A DNA stretch of 64,000 nt from Lysinibacillus cavernae (GTDB lineage Bacteria > Bacillota > Bacilli > Bacillales_A > Planococcaceae), in assembly GCF_009724685.1 (NCBI RefSeq), contig NZ_WMEF01000002.1:124001-188000 (forward strand), written 5' to 3'. The translations under genes and the position numbers were made by a program. A model generated the notes under the pieces. The model searched no databases and was not told where the DNA came from. It saw only the letters and a list, made by a program, of their open reading frames with translations. Each line of letters opens with the position of its first letter. Positions within the stretch are counted from its first letter, which is position 1. This document shows positions 15,294-23,565 of the stretch, piece after piece.

Positions 15294-16246
15294 TTGCTAT
15301 AGTGATTGCCTGTATCATAGGGCTTATTTTTGATTTAGTAGTGGGGGACCCGCCAAAGCTACCGCATCCTGTACGTTGGATTGGTCAACTGATTCAATCG
15401 CAAACAGCCTTATGGAATAAAGGGAAAAGGCGAAAATTCCGTGGAATGGTGATGGCACTCGCTGTCGTGGGCACGACGATGTTTGTTGTTACACTAATTC
15501 TGCTCCTTAGTTATCAAGTGAGTGTGATTTTTGGCATCCTAGTAGAAGGGCTTCTAATTGGTATTGGGCTGGCGCAGCGCAGCTTGAAGGAGGCAGCGCT
15601 GGCTGTTTATGAGCCTCTTGTTAAAGGTGATTTTGCGGAAGCGCGTGTCAAGCTATCGTGGATTGTTGGACGTGATACCGATAAGCTGGGTGAGGATGAG
15701 ATTGTGCGTGGGGTGGTTGAAACCGTATCAGAAAATACTAGCGATGGTGTGACGGCTCCACTTTTTTATGCATTTTTATTTGGTGCAATTGGTTTATGGG
15801 GCTATAAGGCTGTCAATACATTAGATTCGATGGTTGGCTATAAAAATGAAAAATACAAAGACTTTGGCATGTTCTCTGCCAAACTTGATGATGTCCTGAA
15901 TTTTATTCCAAGTCGTATCACGGGCTTCCTCATCGTACTTGGTACAAAAAATGAAACAGATCAATCACTTGGCAAGCGGCTAAAGCGCTGGGCGCAGGAC
16001 GCTAAAAAGCATCCAAGTCCAAATAGTGGCTATTTAGAGGCAGCGACGGCTGTACAGCTAGGTATTCAGCTAGGTGGTAAAAATACGTATCAGGGGGTTG
16101 TCTCTCATCGAGCTATTATGGGAGAAAAATTAGTTCCTTTAACAAAGGAACATATTGCAGCGTCCATTATGCAACTACGTATTGCCACGGTACTCTTTAC
16201 GCTTGTCATGTTAGCAGTGGAGGTGTTCATTTATGCCATTACCTAA
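15290..16246 (+). CDS. cbiB: Adenosylcobinamide-phosphate synthase CbiB
   Basis: The 318-residue membrane enzyme attaches aminopropanol phosphate to adenosylcobyric acid. Typical CbiB features are the DLVVGDPPKLPHPVRWIG start, GRDT near 124-127, ETVSENTSDGVTAPLFYA, DSMVGYKNEKY and the HPSPNSGYLEAA block, with several membrane helices. ATG 15290 overlaps the cbiZ stop. Its 3' end overlaps cobD by 14 bases, so translation is coupled. Confidence 0.92.
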   Translation: MIAIVIACIIGLIFDLVVGDPPKLPHPVRWIGQLIQSQTALWNKGKRRKFRGMVMALAVVGTTMFVVTLILLLSYQVSVIFGILVEGLLIGIGLAQRSLKEAALAVYEPLVKGDFAEARVKLSWIVGRDTDKLGEDEIVRGVVETVSENTSDGVTAPLFYAFLFGAIGLWGYKAVNTLDSMVGYKNEKYKDFGMFSAKLDDVLNFIPSRITGFLIVLGTKNETDQSLGKRLKRWAQDAKKHPSPNSGYLEAATAVQLGIQLGGKNTYQGVVSHRAIMGEKLVPLTKEHIAASIMQLRIATVLFTLVMLAVEVFIYAIT

Positions 16247-17327
16247 TCACGGAGCAAATCCGCAAAATGTGTATCGGCAATTAGGCTTAACGATGCCTGA
16301 TGAAGTATATGATTTTAGTGAAAATGTCAATGCGGCTGGACCACCTTCCTTTGTAGAAGCACGTTGGCGTACATTCTATCCGCTCATTCAACGCTATCCA
16401 GATTCTGATGGAGAGCCCTTTTTAACGAAGGTCGCTGCTTTTCATCAAGTGGCAAAGGATACCATTTTACTGGGCAACGGGGCATCAGAGCTTTTTAGTG
16501 TGCTAGCAAGACGCTATGCCAAAAAGCGGGTTATTATTGTTCATCCGACCTTCTCTGAATATGAACGTACATTGCGGGCAGCTGGTGCTGAGATTGTCCC
16601 AATTTTAGTGACTGATTTCATTCAGTACACATTACCAATGGAGCAGCTCAAACAGGAGATGGTGGAGGCAGACGCTGTTTATATTTGTACACCTAACAAT
16701 CCAACTGGTGTATTACCGAAAAAAGAGGAATTACTCGCATTGATGGAACACGGAAGAGCTGTTAACTGTGAGTTTGTCATCGATGAAGCCTTTATGGATT
16801 GGGTAGATGAGGCGTATTCGCTGATTCATTATAGCGCGCAAAACCCACATATTATTGTGGTGCGATCGATGACCAAAATGTATGCGATTCCTGGCTTACG
16901 TCTTGGCTATTTAGTCGCACATGCCTCTATTGTGACGACATTAAAGGACATGCTGCCACATTGGAATTTAAATGCCTTTGCACTTGTCATTGGTGCCAGC
17001 TGTTTAGACGAGCAGCATTATTGTCAGCAGGCGATTGCCTATGCAGCAACGCAAAGAGAGTGGTTGCATCGTTATTTACAAGAAAATGGTTGTCAAGTAA
17101 CGAACAGTGTCACGAATTATGTATGCTTTTCATTACCAAAAGAACAACAGACAGATACCTTTTTCACATATTGTCTAGCACAAGGTGTTGTTTTGCGTCA
17201 TACAAAGAACTATAAAGGTTTACAAGGTGAATGGTTCCGTATTGGGATAAAAGATATTGCGGCCATGACTTCTTTACATAATTGTCTGCAGGCTTGGTTT
17301 AACGCAAATAAGGGGAGAGAAAAGTGA
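16233..17327 (+). CDS. cobD: L-threonine-O-3-phosphate decarboxylase CobD
   Basis: The 364-residue PLP enzyme belongs to the HisC-like aminotransferase fold. It shows the HGANP start typical of CobD, GNGASELF near 81-88, NNPTG (155-159), DEAFMDW near 184, and the PLP lysine K215 in SMTKMY, followed by PGLRLGY. It makes (R)-1-amino-2-propanol phosphate, the substrate used by CbiB just upstream. HisC was considered, but the HGANP start and cob context favour CobD. The stop overlaps the next gene by four bases. Confidence 0.88.
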   Translation: MPLPNHGANPQNVYRQLGLTMPDEVYDFSENVNAAGPPSFVEARWRTFYPLIQRYPDSDGEPFLTKVAAFHQVAKDTILLGNGASELFSVLARRYAKKRVIIVHPTFSEYERTLRAAGAEIVPILVTDFIQYTLPMEQLKQEMVEADAVYICTPNNPTGVLPKKEELLALMEHGRAVNCEFVIDEAFMDWVDEAYSLIHYSAQNPHIIVVRSMTKMYAIPGLRLGYLVAHASIVTTLKDMLPHWNLNAFALVIGASCLDEQHYCQQAIAYAATQREWLHRYLQENGCQVTNSVTNYVCFSLPKEQQTDTFFTYCLAQGVVLRHTKNYKGLQGEWFRIGIKDIAAMTSLHNCLQAWFNANKGREK

Positions 17328-17932
17328 CTACTTTTTATCTAGTAAGGCATGGGGAAACAAAATGGAATCAAGAGCAACGACTACAGGGATGGCTGGACTC
17401 TCCATTAACAGAAAACGGCAGAGCAGCAGCTGACAAGCTTCAGCAGCAACTACAACATATCCCTTTTGCCGTAGCTTATTGTAGTTCAAGTGGTCGCGCA
17501 AGGGAAACGATGGACATTTTGACGGTTCATCGCCAACTACCTATTTATTATGAAAATGATTTACGAGAAATCTTTTTAGGAGATTGGCAAGGCAATAAAA
17601 TCGAGGACATTATGACTTTACATGGGTTTGATTATGAGCTGTATACAAACTATCCAGCTCAGTTTGTTGCCACCCATACAGAAAGCTTCGGAGCAGTCAC
17701 AGAAAGAGCGATGTTTACGTTGAAAAAAATTGCAGAGCATCATCGGGATGAGTCGATCCTCATAGTCTCCCATGCAGTAACCATTAAATGTATCGTTAAT
17801 GCCATTTTACAGCGCAGCATCAGCGAGCTCTGGACAGCCCCTTCTATTCATGGGACAAGTGTTACGGTGGTCGAGCGTCAAGGTCAACAATGGCTTGTCA
17901 AAGAAATTGGCAATGTGCATCATTTACAATAG
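17324..17932 (+). CDS. cobC: Alpha-ribazole phosphatase, histidine phosphatase family (CobC)
   Basis: The 202-residue product has the phosphoglycerate-mutase-like RHGETKWN motif (catalytic H9), the paired SSSGRARETMDIL stretch near 57, a ReiFLGDWQG segment and a second catalytic His in IVSHAVTI near 149. In this setting it should remove the 5' phosphate of alpha-ribazole phosphate or of cobalamin 5'-phosphate. The GTG start overlaps the cobD stop (GTGA). A second family member lies at 19290, so substrate division is possible. Confidence 0.8.
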   Translation: MTTFYLVRHGETKWNQEQRLQGWLDSPLTENGRAAADKLQQQLQHIPFAVAYCSSSGRARETMDILTVHRQLPIYYENDLREIFLGDWQGNKIEDIMTLHGFDYELYTNYPAQFVATHTESFGAVTERAMFTLKKIAEHHRDESILIVSHAVTIKCIVNAILQRSISELWTAPSIHGTSVTVVERQGQQWLVKEIGNVHHLQ

Positions 17933-17944
17933 GAGGTGTTCCAG

Positions 17945-18520
17945 ATGCCACTCATTTTTATCACAGGTGGCGTACGTAGTGGCAAATCCCGTTTTGCTGA
18001 GCAAACAGCAATTCAACATTATCAAGCACAGCCTGAAACTGAAAAACGTTTGTTGTATCTTGCTTCTGGCGTCGCCTTGGATGGCGAAATGGAGAAACGG
18101 ATTTTACGTCATCAGACAGATCGCCAGACACAGCCCTGTCAATGGCTGACTTTGGAGGTACCCTATGCAATTGCAGAAGTATTGGAGACACTTAGGGATG
18201 GGGATGTTGTACTGTGGGATTGTGTCACAACGTGGCTAACCAATGCTTTTTATGAAGGCTATGACAGTGGTACACCTTGCCTGAATCAGCCTGGGTGCAT
18301 AGAGGACAAGCTACAGGTCGTCAAACAGGCCATCCAGTTATTACTGAATAAGGATGTGACTTTTTTGGTTGTATCCAATGAATTGTTTGATGAACCACCT
18401 TATGATAGTGATGAAGTAGAGCTATATCGACGAACACTCGGTCAATTCCATCAATGGTTCGTTGCCATTGCACAGGAGGCCTATGAAATGAATTACGGTA
18501 TTGTGAAGAGATGGAAATAA
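17945..18520 (+). CDS. cobU: Adenosylcobinamide kinase / guanylyltransferase CobU
   Basis: The 191-residue product has a P-loop GGVRSGKS (8-15) and RHQTDRQTQP with H56, which aligns with the histidine guanylylated in CobU. It phosphorylates adenosylcobinamide and then transfers GMP to give adenosylcobinamide-GDP for CobS. The C-terminal SNEL-type segment near 139 is followed by a stretch that departs from the usual GVVP motif (DEPPYDSDEVELYRRTLGQF). AGGAGGTG six bases upstream chooses ATG 17945 over GTG 17936. A shorter relative lies at 19838. Confidence 0.82.
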   Translation: MPLIFITGGVRSGKSRFAEQTAIQHYQAQPETEKRLLYLASGVALDGEMEKRILRHQTDRQTQPCQWLTLEVPYAIAEVLETLRDGDVVLWDCVTTWLTNAFYEGYDSGTPCLNQPGCIEDKLQVVKQAIQLLLNKDVTFLVVSNELFDEPPYDSDEVELYRRTLGQFHQWFVAIAQEAYEMNYGIVKRWK

Positions 18521-18540
18521 TCGAGAAAGAGGGCAAGACG

Positions 18541-19317
18541 ATGAAAAATTTTTGGTATAGCCTACAGTTGGCATTTCAATTTTTTACGGTTTTGCCAGTA
18601 CATAAAGAGCTACCCTTAACGAAATCAACCATTACAGGAATGTTTGCCTTTTTACCGTGGATAGGGGCTTTGATGGGGACCACTGTGGCAGCTGTTCTTT
18701 ATAGTCTCACACAGTGGACAGCGAGCAGTGAGGTCATGCTAGCCTTTATAGTCATAGGGCTTTTTGCTTTATGGACAGGTGGATTGCATTTGGACGGCTT
18801 TATTGATATGGGCGATGCCTATTTTTCCTATCGAGATCGAGACAAGCGACTGGAAATATTAGATGATCCACGTGTTGGTGCATTTGGTGTGCTGTCAGTG
18901 GTGTTTTTATTAATGGGGAAATTTGTCATCCTTCATGAACTTTTTGTACAACATAAATTTGCATTGTGGATGGTGCTATTTGTACCTTTTCTGACAAGAG
19001 TAGGGATGAGCTTTTATTTTATGTCACTTAACTGCTCAAAGGAAAAAGGGCTCGCTTATTTTTTTAAATCTCACATCAACACGAATCTATTGAAAGTTTT
19101 TATGCTATTATCGCTTGTATTGGCTATGACTGTTGCTTTAATCGTAACTCAGTTCTCTTTACTGCCAATTGTATTAGGCATCGTTTTAGCTATTGCGTTG
19201 TTCATTTTTCGACAATTTACGTTGCGCAATTTTGGAGGCGTATCGGGGGATTTATTGGGTGCATCGATTGAAGGGATGGAGGTTGTGCTATGGGTGACAT
19301 TGTTACTGTGTGCTTAA
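18541..19317 (+). CDS. cobS: Adenosylcobinamide-GDP ribazoletransferase CobS
   Basis: The 258-residue membrane enzyme joins adenosylcobinamide-GDP to alpha-ribazole or its phosphate, the last assembly step. Typical features are FQFFTVLPV at the start, TGGLHLDGFIDMGDAYF near 80-96, the metal-binding DDPRVGAFGV near 113-122 and a GGVSGDLLGASIE segment near the end. ATG 18541 is chosen over the in-frame ATG 18511, which lies inside cobU. The 3' end overlaps the next gene by 28 bases. Confidence 0.9.
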   Translation: MKNFWYSLQLAFQFFTVLPVHKELPLTKSTITGMFAFLPWIGALMGTTVAAVLYSLTQWTASSEVMLAFIVIGLFALWTGGLHLDGFIDMGDAYFSYRDRDKRLEILDDPRVGAFGVLSVVFLLMGKFVILHELFVQHKFALWMVLFVPFLTRVGMSFYFMSLNCSKEKGLAYFFKSHINTNLLKVFMLLSLVLAMTVALIVTQFSLLPIVLGIVLAIALFIFRQFTLRNFGGVSGDLLGASIEGMEVVLWVTLLLCA

Positions 19318-19886
19318 TGAGGCATGCGCCAACAAAGGCCAATTTGGAAAAGCGCTATCTTGGGTGGACAGATTCACCATTAGCAGATACGACATCGCTT
19401 TCCATTGTGGATGAAACTGTAAATAAAATATATGGCAGTGATTTACAACGCTGTCGAGTAACGGCTGCTCATTATTTTCCGAATGCTCGCTACCATGCAG
19501 ATGAACGTTTTCGGGAGTCCAACTTTGGTGAATTTGAAGGAAAAACCTATGAGGATTTAAAAATGAATGCTCATTATCGTGCTTGGATTGATGATCCTAT
19601 CCACACGCCACCACCACAAGGGGAGGCATTTGATGACTTTGTTGCACGTGTAGTGGATGGTTTCAACCACTTACCGAAGGATGAGGATATGTATTATTTA
19701 GTTGCTCATGGCGGTGTGATTCGTGCCTTACTTGTCACTTTTGCCCCTATAGAACAGCCTTTTTGGAGCTACCATGTATCACATGATCACCAATTTATCT
19801 TAACGTTTACGAGAAAGGATTGGGAGGAGGGAGCAAGATGCATGTCTTTATCGGAGGCGCCTATAATGGAAAAACGGACTATGTGA
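19290..19886 (+). CDS. Second histidine-phosphatase-family protein of the cob operon
   Basis: The 198-residue product has the RHAPTKAN motif (catalytic H12, with Gly replaced by Ala after it), GSDLQRCRVTAAHYF, ESNFGEFEGKTYEDL and a second histidine in VAHGGVIRALL. These place it in the CobC/phosphoglycerate mutase family. It may be the true cobalamin 5'-phosphate phosphatase while the protein at 17324 does the other step, or the reverse; sequence alone does not decide. It overlaps cobS and the next gene, so all three are translationally coupled. Confidence 0.75.
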   Translation: MGDIVTVCLMRHAPTKANLEKRYLGWTDSPLADTTSLSIVDETVNKIYGSDLQRCRVTAAHYFPNARYHADERFRESNFGEFEGKTYEDLKMNAHYRAWIDDPIHTPPPQGEAFDDFVARVVDGFNHLPKDEDMYYLVAHGGVIRALLVTFAPIEQPFWSYHVSHDHQFILTFTRKDWEEGARCMSLSEAPIMEKRTM

Positions 19887-20230
19887 TGCGCTTGTATGAA
19901 CAGCGACAGGTGACACTTGTCGATGGCGAACTACCTGATGTCATACAAACCTATGATGTTCTTGTCATAAAGAATTTGGAAAAATGGCTTGTGACACAAA
20001 ATCTTGAGGACGATGACCTAGTGGTACAAACGGTGCTAGCAAAATTAAAGACACTTGCACAACAATGTACGGTGGCGCTCATTGTTACCGATATGGGGCG
20101 TGGTGTTGTGCCGATGGAAAAACAAGCACGACTACTTCGAGATACATGTGGACGTTTATACCAGGCTTTATTTGCTGAAGCGGAGCAGGTTGTACGTATT
20201 TGGTACGGGCTAGGTGAACAAATGAAGTAA
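19838..20230 (+). CDS. Short CobU-like nucleotide-binding protein
   Basis: This 130-residue product has a CobU-type P-loop GGAYNGKT (residues 6-13) and a C-terminal TDMGRGVVPMEKQARLLRDT block that matches the end of CobU. The central part containing the guanylylated histidine (RxxxH..R..) is missing, so it is about 60 residues shorter than CobU. It may keep only the kinase or a GTP-binding role. GGGAGGAGGG before ATG 19838 sets the start; it overlaps the phosphatase gene by 49 bases. Confidence 0.7.
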   Translation: MHVFIGGAYNGKTDYVMRLYEQRQVTLVDGELPDVIQTYDVLVIKNLEKWLVTQNLEDDDLVVQTVLAKLKTLAQQCTVALIVTDMGRGVVPMEKQARLLRDTCGRLYQALFAEAEQVVRIWYGLGEQMK

Positions 20231-20263
20231 GGGTGACATATTCAACAGAAAAGAGGAAATCGA

Positions 20264-20758
20264 ATGGATCGACAAAAATTAATGAAATGGATACTGACGG
20301 CAATGGTAGCGGCCATTTGTGCAGTAGGGGCAGTCATTAAGGTGCCAGCGTTTATAACGACTGCTGCTCTTGACTCGGCTCCTGCCTTTTTAGGTGTTGT
20401 CTTTTTATCCCCGTTATTAGCTGGGGTGGCTGGATTCATCGGTCATTTTATTACTGCGTTAACTGCTGGATTCCCACTTGGTCCACTACATTTAATTATT
20501 GCTGTAGAAATGTTGATTGTTGTATGGGTTTTTGGTGTGATGCATAAAAAGGGCATGCACTTCTGGAAATGGCCTGTTGCCTTGGTGTTAAACGGTATTG
20601 TGGCACCACTTCCGTTTTATTTTATTATTAGCCCAGCATTTTTCTGGGGTGCTTTAGGAAGTATTTTTATGGCAACGATTATCAACCTAGTTATTGTGGC
20701 TGTTGTCATGCCAATTCTGTCAAAGGTCTTTGTGCGTAAGGAAGGTCGTGTACATTGA
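20264..20758 (+). CDS. cblT: ECF transporter substrate-binding (S) component, CblT-like
   Basis: The 164-residue membrane protein has five to six helices and the ECF S-component look: small-residue-rich helices with AAICAVGAVIKVPAF near the start and GPLHLIIAVEML in the middle. S components give an energy-coupling (EcfAA'T) transporter its specificity. Placed directly before a CblS-like kinase in a corrinoid operon, it is most likely the alpha-ribazole importer CblT. No ECF ATPase genes lie in the window. Alternative: a cobalamin-specific S component. Confidence 0.7.
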   Translation: MDRQKLMKWILTAMVAAICAVGAVIKVPAFITTAALDSAPAFLGVVFLSPLLAGVAGFIGHFITALTAGFPLGPLHLIIAVEMLIVVWVFGVMHKKGMHFWKWPVALVLNGIVAPLPFYFIISPAFFWGALGSIFMATIINLVIVAVVMPILSKVFVRKEGRVH

Positions 20759-21438
20759 GAAATGCCATGAAGGTTGGAGCGTTTATTGCGACGATGGATA
20801 ACGCGGCAGCTATCGGGGAAAAGTCACAAGATATTGTGTTTGCACCCGATCAATTGACAGCCTACATGACGGCACGTGTGACGTTTTTAGAGCAGCTTGC
20901 CGCTCAGGCGCTACCTATCCAAATTCTACTCGCTAATTTTTCTGGAGATGCCGCATGGTCGCGCTATGAAAAGGGTATTCAGCAAGTATTTGAAGAGGCA
21001 GGTCTTACATGTCCAGCGATTGCAGGTAGTACGGAATCCAATATGCCTACGTTGCAATCTAGTTTAGCCATCACCATGCTAGGTGAAGTACAATCGCGTA
21101 GAGTATTTGACCAGAAACAGCTCAGCTGGTTCACCTATGGCTTGCCGCTTGTTGGCGAAGAGCTGTTGGCACAGCCTGAAGATATAGCACAGCTGCAACC
21201 TATCTTTCAGGCATGGCAAGCGGAAATTGTTCAGCAAGTATGGCCAGTCGGCTCAAAGGGACTACAAGGAGAATTTGCTCGGCTATTTGGTGAACAGCAA
21301 GTTGAATGTTCCCTCGATAGGACAAAATCTGCAGGACCATGTACGGTCATTTTACTGGGCATTGATTCTGAAAAAGTACATCAGGCACAAAAATTTTTCC
21401 TGCGAAATTTTGAAAAACTATGCATAACTGCACCATAA
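20755..21438 (+). CDS. cblS: Alpha-ribazole kinase, CblS-like (PurM/AIR-synthase-related fold)
   Basis: The 227-residue product opens VGAFIATMDNAAAIGEKSQD and contains ILLANFSGDAAW and AGSTESNMPTLQSSLAITML, a pattern I recall from CblS of Listeria and Geobacillus. CblS phosphorylates alpha-ribazole to alpha-ribazole-5'-phosphate, replacing CobT in salvage. The TTG start at 20755 overlaps the cblT stop (TTGA); ATG 20767 is an alternative. It may be slightly short at the C terminus. It is the last gene; a terminator follows about 100 bases later. Confidence 0.75.
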   Translation: MRNAMKVGAFIATMDNAAAIGEKSQDIVFAPDQLTAYMTARVTFLEQLAAQALPIQILLANFSGDAAWSRYEKGIQQVFEEAGLTCPAIAGSTESNMPTLQSSLAITMLGEVQSRRVFDQKQLSWFTYGLPLVGEELLAQPEDIAQLQPIFQAWQAEIVQQVWPVGSKGLQGEFARLFGEQQVECSLDRTKSAGPCTVILLGIDSEKVHQAQKFFLRNFEKLCITAP

Positions 21439-21534
21439 CAGAGCTTGTTTTGAGTCAAACAGCTGCTTTGAAAATGGCAAGGTAGTCAACGTCGAAGGTA
21501 ACGGCTTTGATGATGGTAATAGTAATGGTCACTT

Positions 21535-21566
21535 CGCCCCCATGGTCTTGCATGGGGGTGTTTTTT
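21535..21566 (+). terminator. Terminator of the corrinoid salvage operon
   Basis: CCCCCATG pairs with CATGGGGG across a six-base loop, followed by TG and a T6 run. The stretch 21567-21760 downstream holds nothing I recognise. Confidence 0.85.
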
Positions 21567-21761
21567 GTGTTTGAGTGAGCAATATGGAGTGGCAGTGAAA
21601 AGTGGGGGCAGATGGCAGATGCTCGAACAATTGGTATGTTGAACCGCTCAAAGTAGGATGGAGCAACTCCAAAGTAAAAGTAACCTTATAGGATGTCCCC
21701 CTTACATTCAACATGTCAAAAAATTAATCTAATCTCAAATATTACGAGACTCGAAAAATTA

Positions 21762-21792
21762 TTGCCAAATGGGAATGATTTTCAGTTATAAT
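21762..21792 (+). promoter_or_regulatory. Promoter of the ABC exporter operon with Fur-like box
   Basis: TGGGAATGATTTTCA at 21770-21784 matches the Fur 7-1-7 consensus TGATAATNATTATCA at 12 of 15 positions counting the free centre. It ends two bases before a perfect -10 TATAAT (21787-21792); the best -35 is TTGCCA at 21762 with a long 19-base spacer. Fur binding would cover the core promoter. The exporter is therefore probably iron-repressed. Confidence 0.6.
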
Positions 21793-21831
21793 GAGGAACG
21801 AATGGGATTTATACAGAACGGAGACGAACGT

Positions 21832-23565
21832 ATGCAGGCAGTTAAACAATTAGGGCAGTATTTGGGACCCTATAAATTTTTCACTTTGATTGCGCCATTT
21901 TTGATGGTGTTGGAGGTGACAATGGATTTAATTCAGCCGACCATCATGCAGCATATGATTGATACAGGGATTGCCAATGGGGATAATGCGTATGTGTTGA
22001 CTATGTTTGTGTGGATGCTAGGCAGTGCGCTGATTGGGCTTGTTGGAGGGGTTGGTTGCTCATATTATAGCTCGAAAGCGGCCATTCATTTTGCTTCGGA
22101 TGTTCGGCAGGCTCTTTATGAGAAGATGATGACTTACTCAGCCAAGGAACGTGATGCCTTTACGACCGGCAAGCTGATTACGATTTTAACGAGTGATGTG
22201 GAAAGTATTCAGCGTGCATTTATGATGACGCTACGGATTTTTGTGCGTGGACCACTGCTCTTTATCGGGGCAGTTATTATTGTGTTTGTGACAGCGCGTG
22301 AGCTTTTTTCCATACTCCTCATAATTGTGCCATTGTTGATCATCGCGATGTATTTTTTTACGAAATATTCGGGCGTACTCTATCGTCGGGTACAAGAGGC
22401 TATTGATGCGGTCAATACAAAGCTACAGGAAAATTTGGCAGGTATTCGTGTAGTCAAGGCATTTCGCCGAGAAAAACAACAAGTCGAGCAATTTGGAGAT
22501 TTAAATGATGCACTGACAAAACGTTTTATCACAGCTGAGCAAATTGTAGGGGTACTTGTGCCATTTACGATGTTCGTAGTCAACCTTGGGATTGTTGCGG
22601 CACTGTGGCTTGGAGCAATTAAGGTCGAGGCAGGTACTTTACAGGTTGGGGTCATTCTCGCGTTTATCAACTATTTAACGATCATTTTAAATGGGTTGAT
22701 GTCTTCTAGTATGGTGCTAATGCAGATTGCACGAGCACTACCATCAGGGGAACGAATTGTGGATGTTTTAAACAAAGAAATAGCTGTTAAAGAAACAGAG
22801 CATGCATGCACGGATTCCATTAGAGGGGCGATTGACTTCAATCAGGTAAGCTATCGTTACTATGAGACAGCAGAGGATGTGCTAAAAAACATTTCGTTTT
22901 CTGTGAAGCCTGGGCAAACGGTTGGGATCATTGGGAAAACAGGCAGTGGCAAATCGACACTTGTGAAGCTGCTACCTCGCTTATTCGACCCAACAGGTGG
23001 TGAAATCCGCTTGGACGGTAAACCGTTAAAAGCGTATTCTTTATCAACGCTACGTGAGCATATTGGCTTTACTTCACAAAAGGCTTTATTATTCTCTGGT
23101 GCGATAGAAAAAAATATACGACTCGGTAAGAACGATGCGACAGTCGGGGAAATTCAACAGGCAATAGAGGAGGCATGTGCCAGTGAATTTGTGGAACGGC
23201 TTGATAAAGGATTAGCACATGAATTGTCACAGGGAGCTACGAATCTATCGGGTGGGCAAAAACAGCGTCTCGCTTTAAGTCGTGCATTCATTCGAAAGCC
23301 TGCCATTTTAGTGCTTGATGATACAACCTCAGCGCTCGATAGTGCGTCAGAACAACATGTGCAGCAGGCCATTGCAACACATTATCAAGATACAACGACG
23401 TTTATCGTAGCGTCTAAGATTGCCTCGATTCAGCAGGCAGATGTCATCCTTGTCTTAGAGGATGGGGATATTGTTGGGCAAGGGACACATCAGCAACTAC
23501 TACAATCAAATGCCTATTACCAAGCAATTTACGCGTCACAGCAAAAGGTTGGTGAACAAGAATGA
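21832..23565 (+). CDS. ABC exporter half-transporter, degenerate-site subunit (YfiB-like)
   Basis: The 577-residue product has six N-terminal membrane helices and a nucleotide-binding domain: Walker A GKTGSGKST (368-376), signature LSGGQ (472-476), Walker B LVLDD. The catalytic Glu after Walker B is Asp (D497) and the switch histidine is lost (VASKIAS). Such a degenerate site is normal for one half of heterodimeric exporters. Size and partner resemble B. subtilis YfiB/YfiC. In-frame starts at 21769 and 21802 lie at or before the probable transcript start, so ATG 21832 is chosen. It overlaps the next gene by four bases. Confidence 0.85.
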   Translation: MQAVKQLGQYLGPYKFFTLIAPFLMVLEVTMDLIQPTIMQHMIDTGIANGDNAYVLTMFVWMLGSALIGLVGGVGCSYYSSKAAIHFASDVRQALYEKMMTYSAKERDAFTTGKLITILTSDVESIQRAFMMTLRIFVRGPLLFIGAVIIVFVTARELFSILLIIVPLLIIAMYFFTKYSGVLYRRVQEAIDAVNTKLQENLAGIRVVKAFRREKQQVEQFGDLNDALTKRFITAEQIVGVLVPFTMFVVNLGIVAALWLGAIKVEAGTLQVGVILAFINYLTIILNGLMSSSMVLMQIARALPSGERIVDVLNKEIAVKETEHACTDSIRGAIDFNQVSYRYYETAEDVLKNISFSVKPGQTVGIIGKTGSGKSTLVKLLPRLFDPTGGEIRLDGKPLKAYSLSTLREHIGFTSQKALLFSGAIEKNIRLGKNDATVGEIQQAIEEACASEFVERLDKGLAHELSQGATNLSGGQKQRLALSRAFIRKPAILVLDDTTSALDSASEQHVQQAIATHYQDTTTFIVASKIASIQQADVILVLEDGDIVGQGTHQQLLQSNAYYQAIYASQQKVGEQE

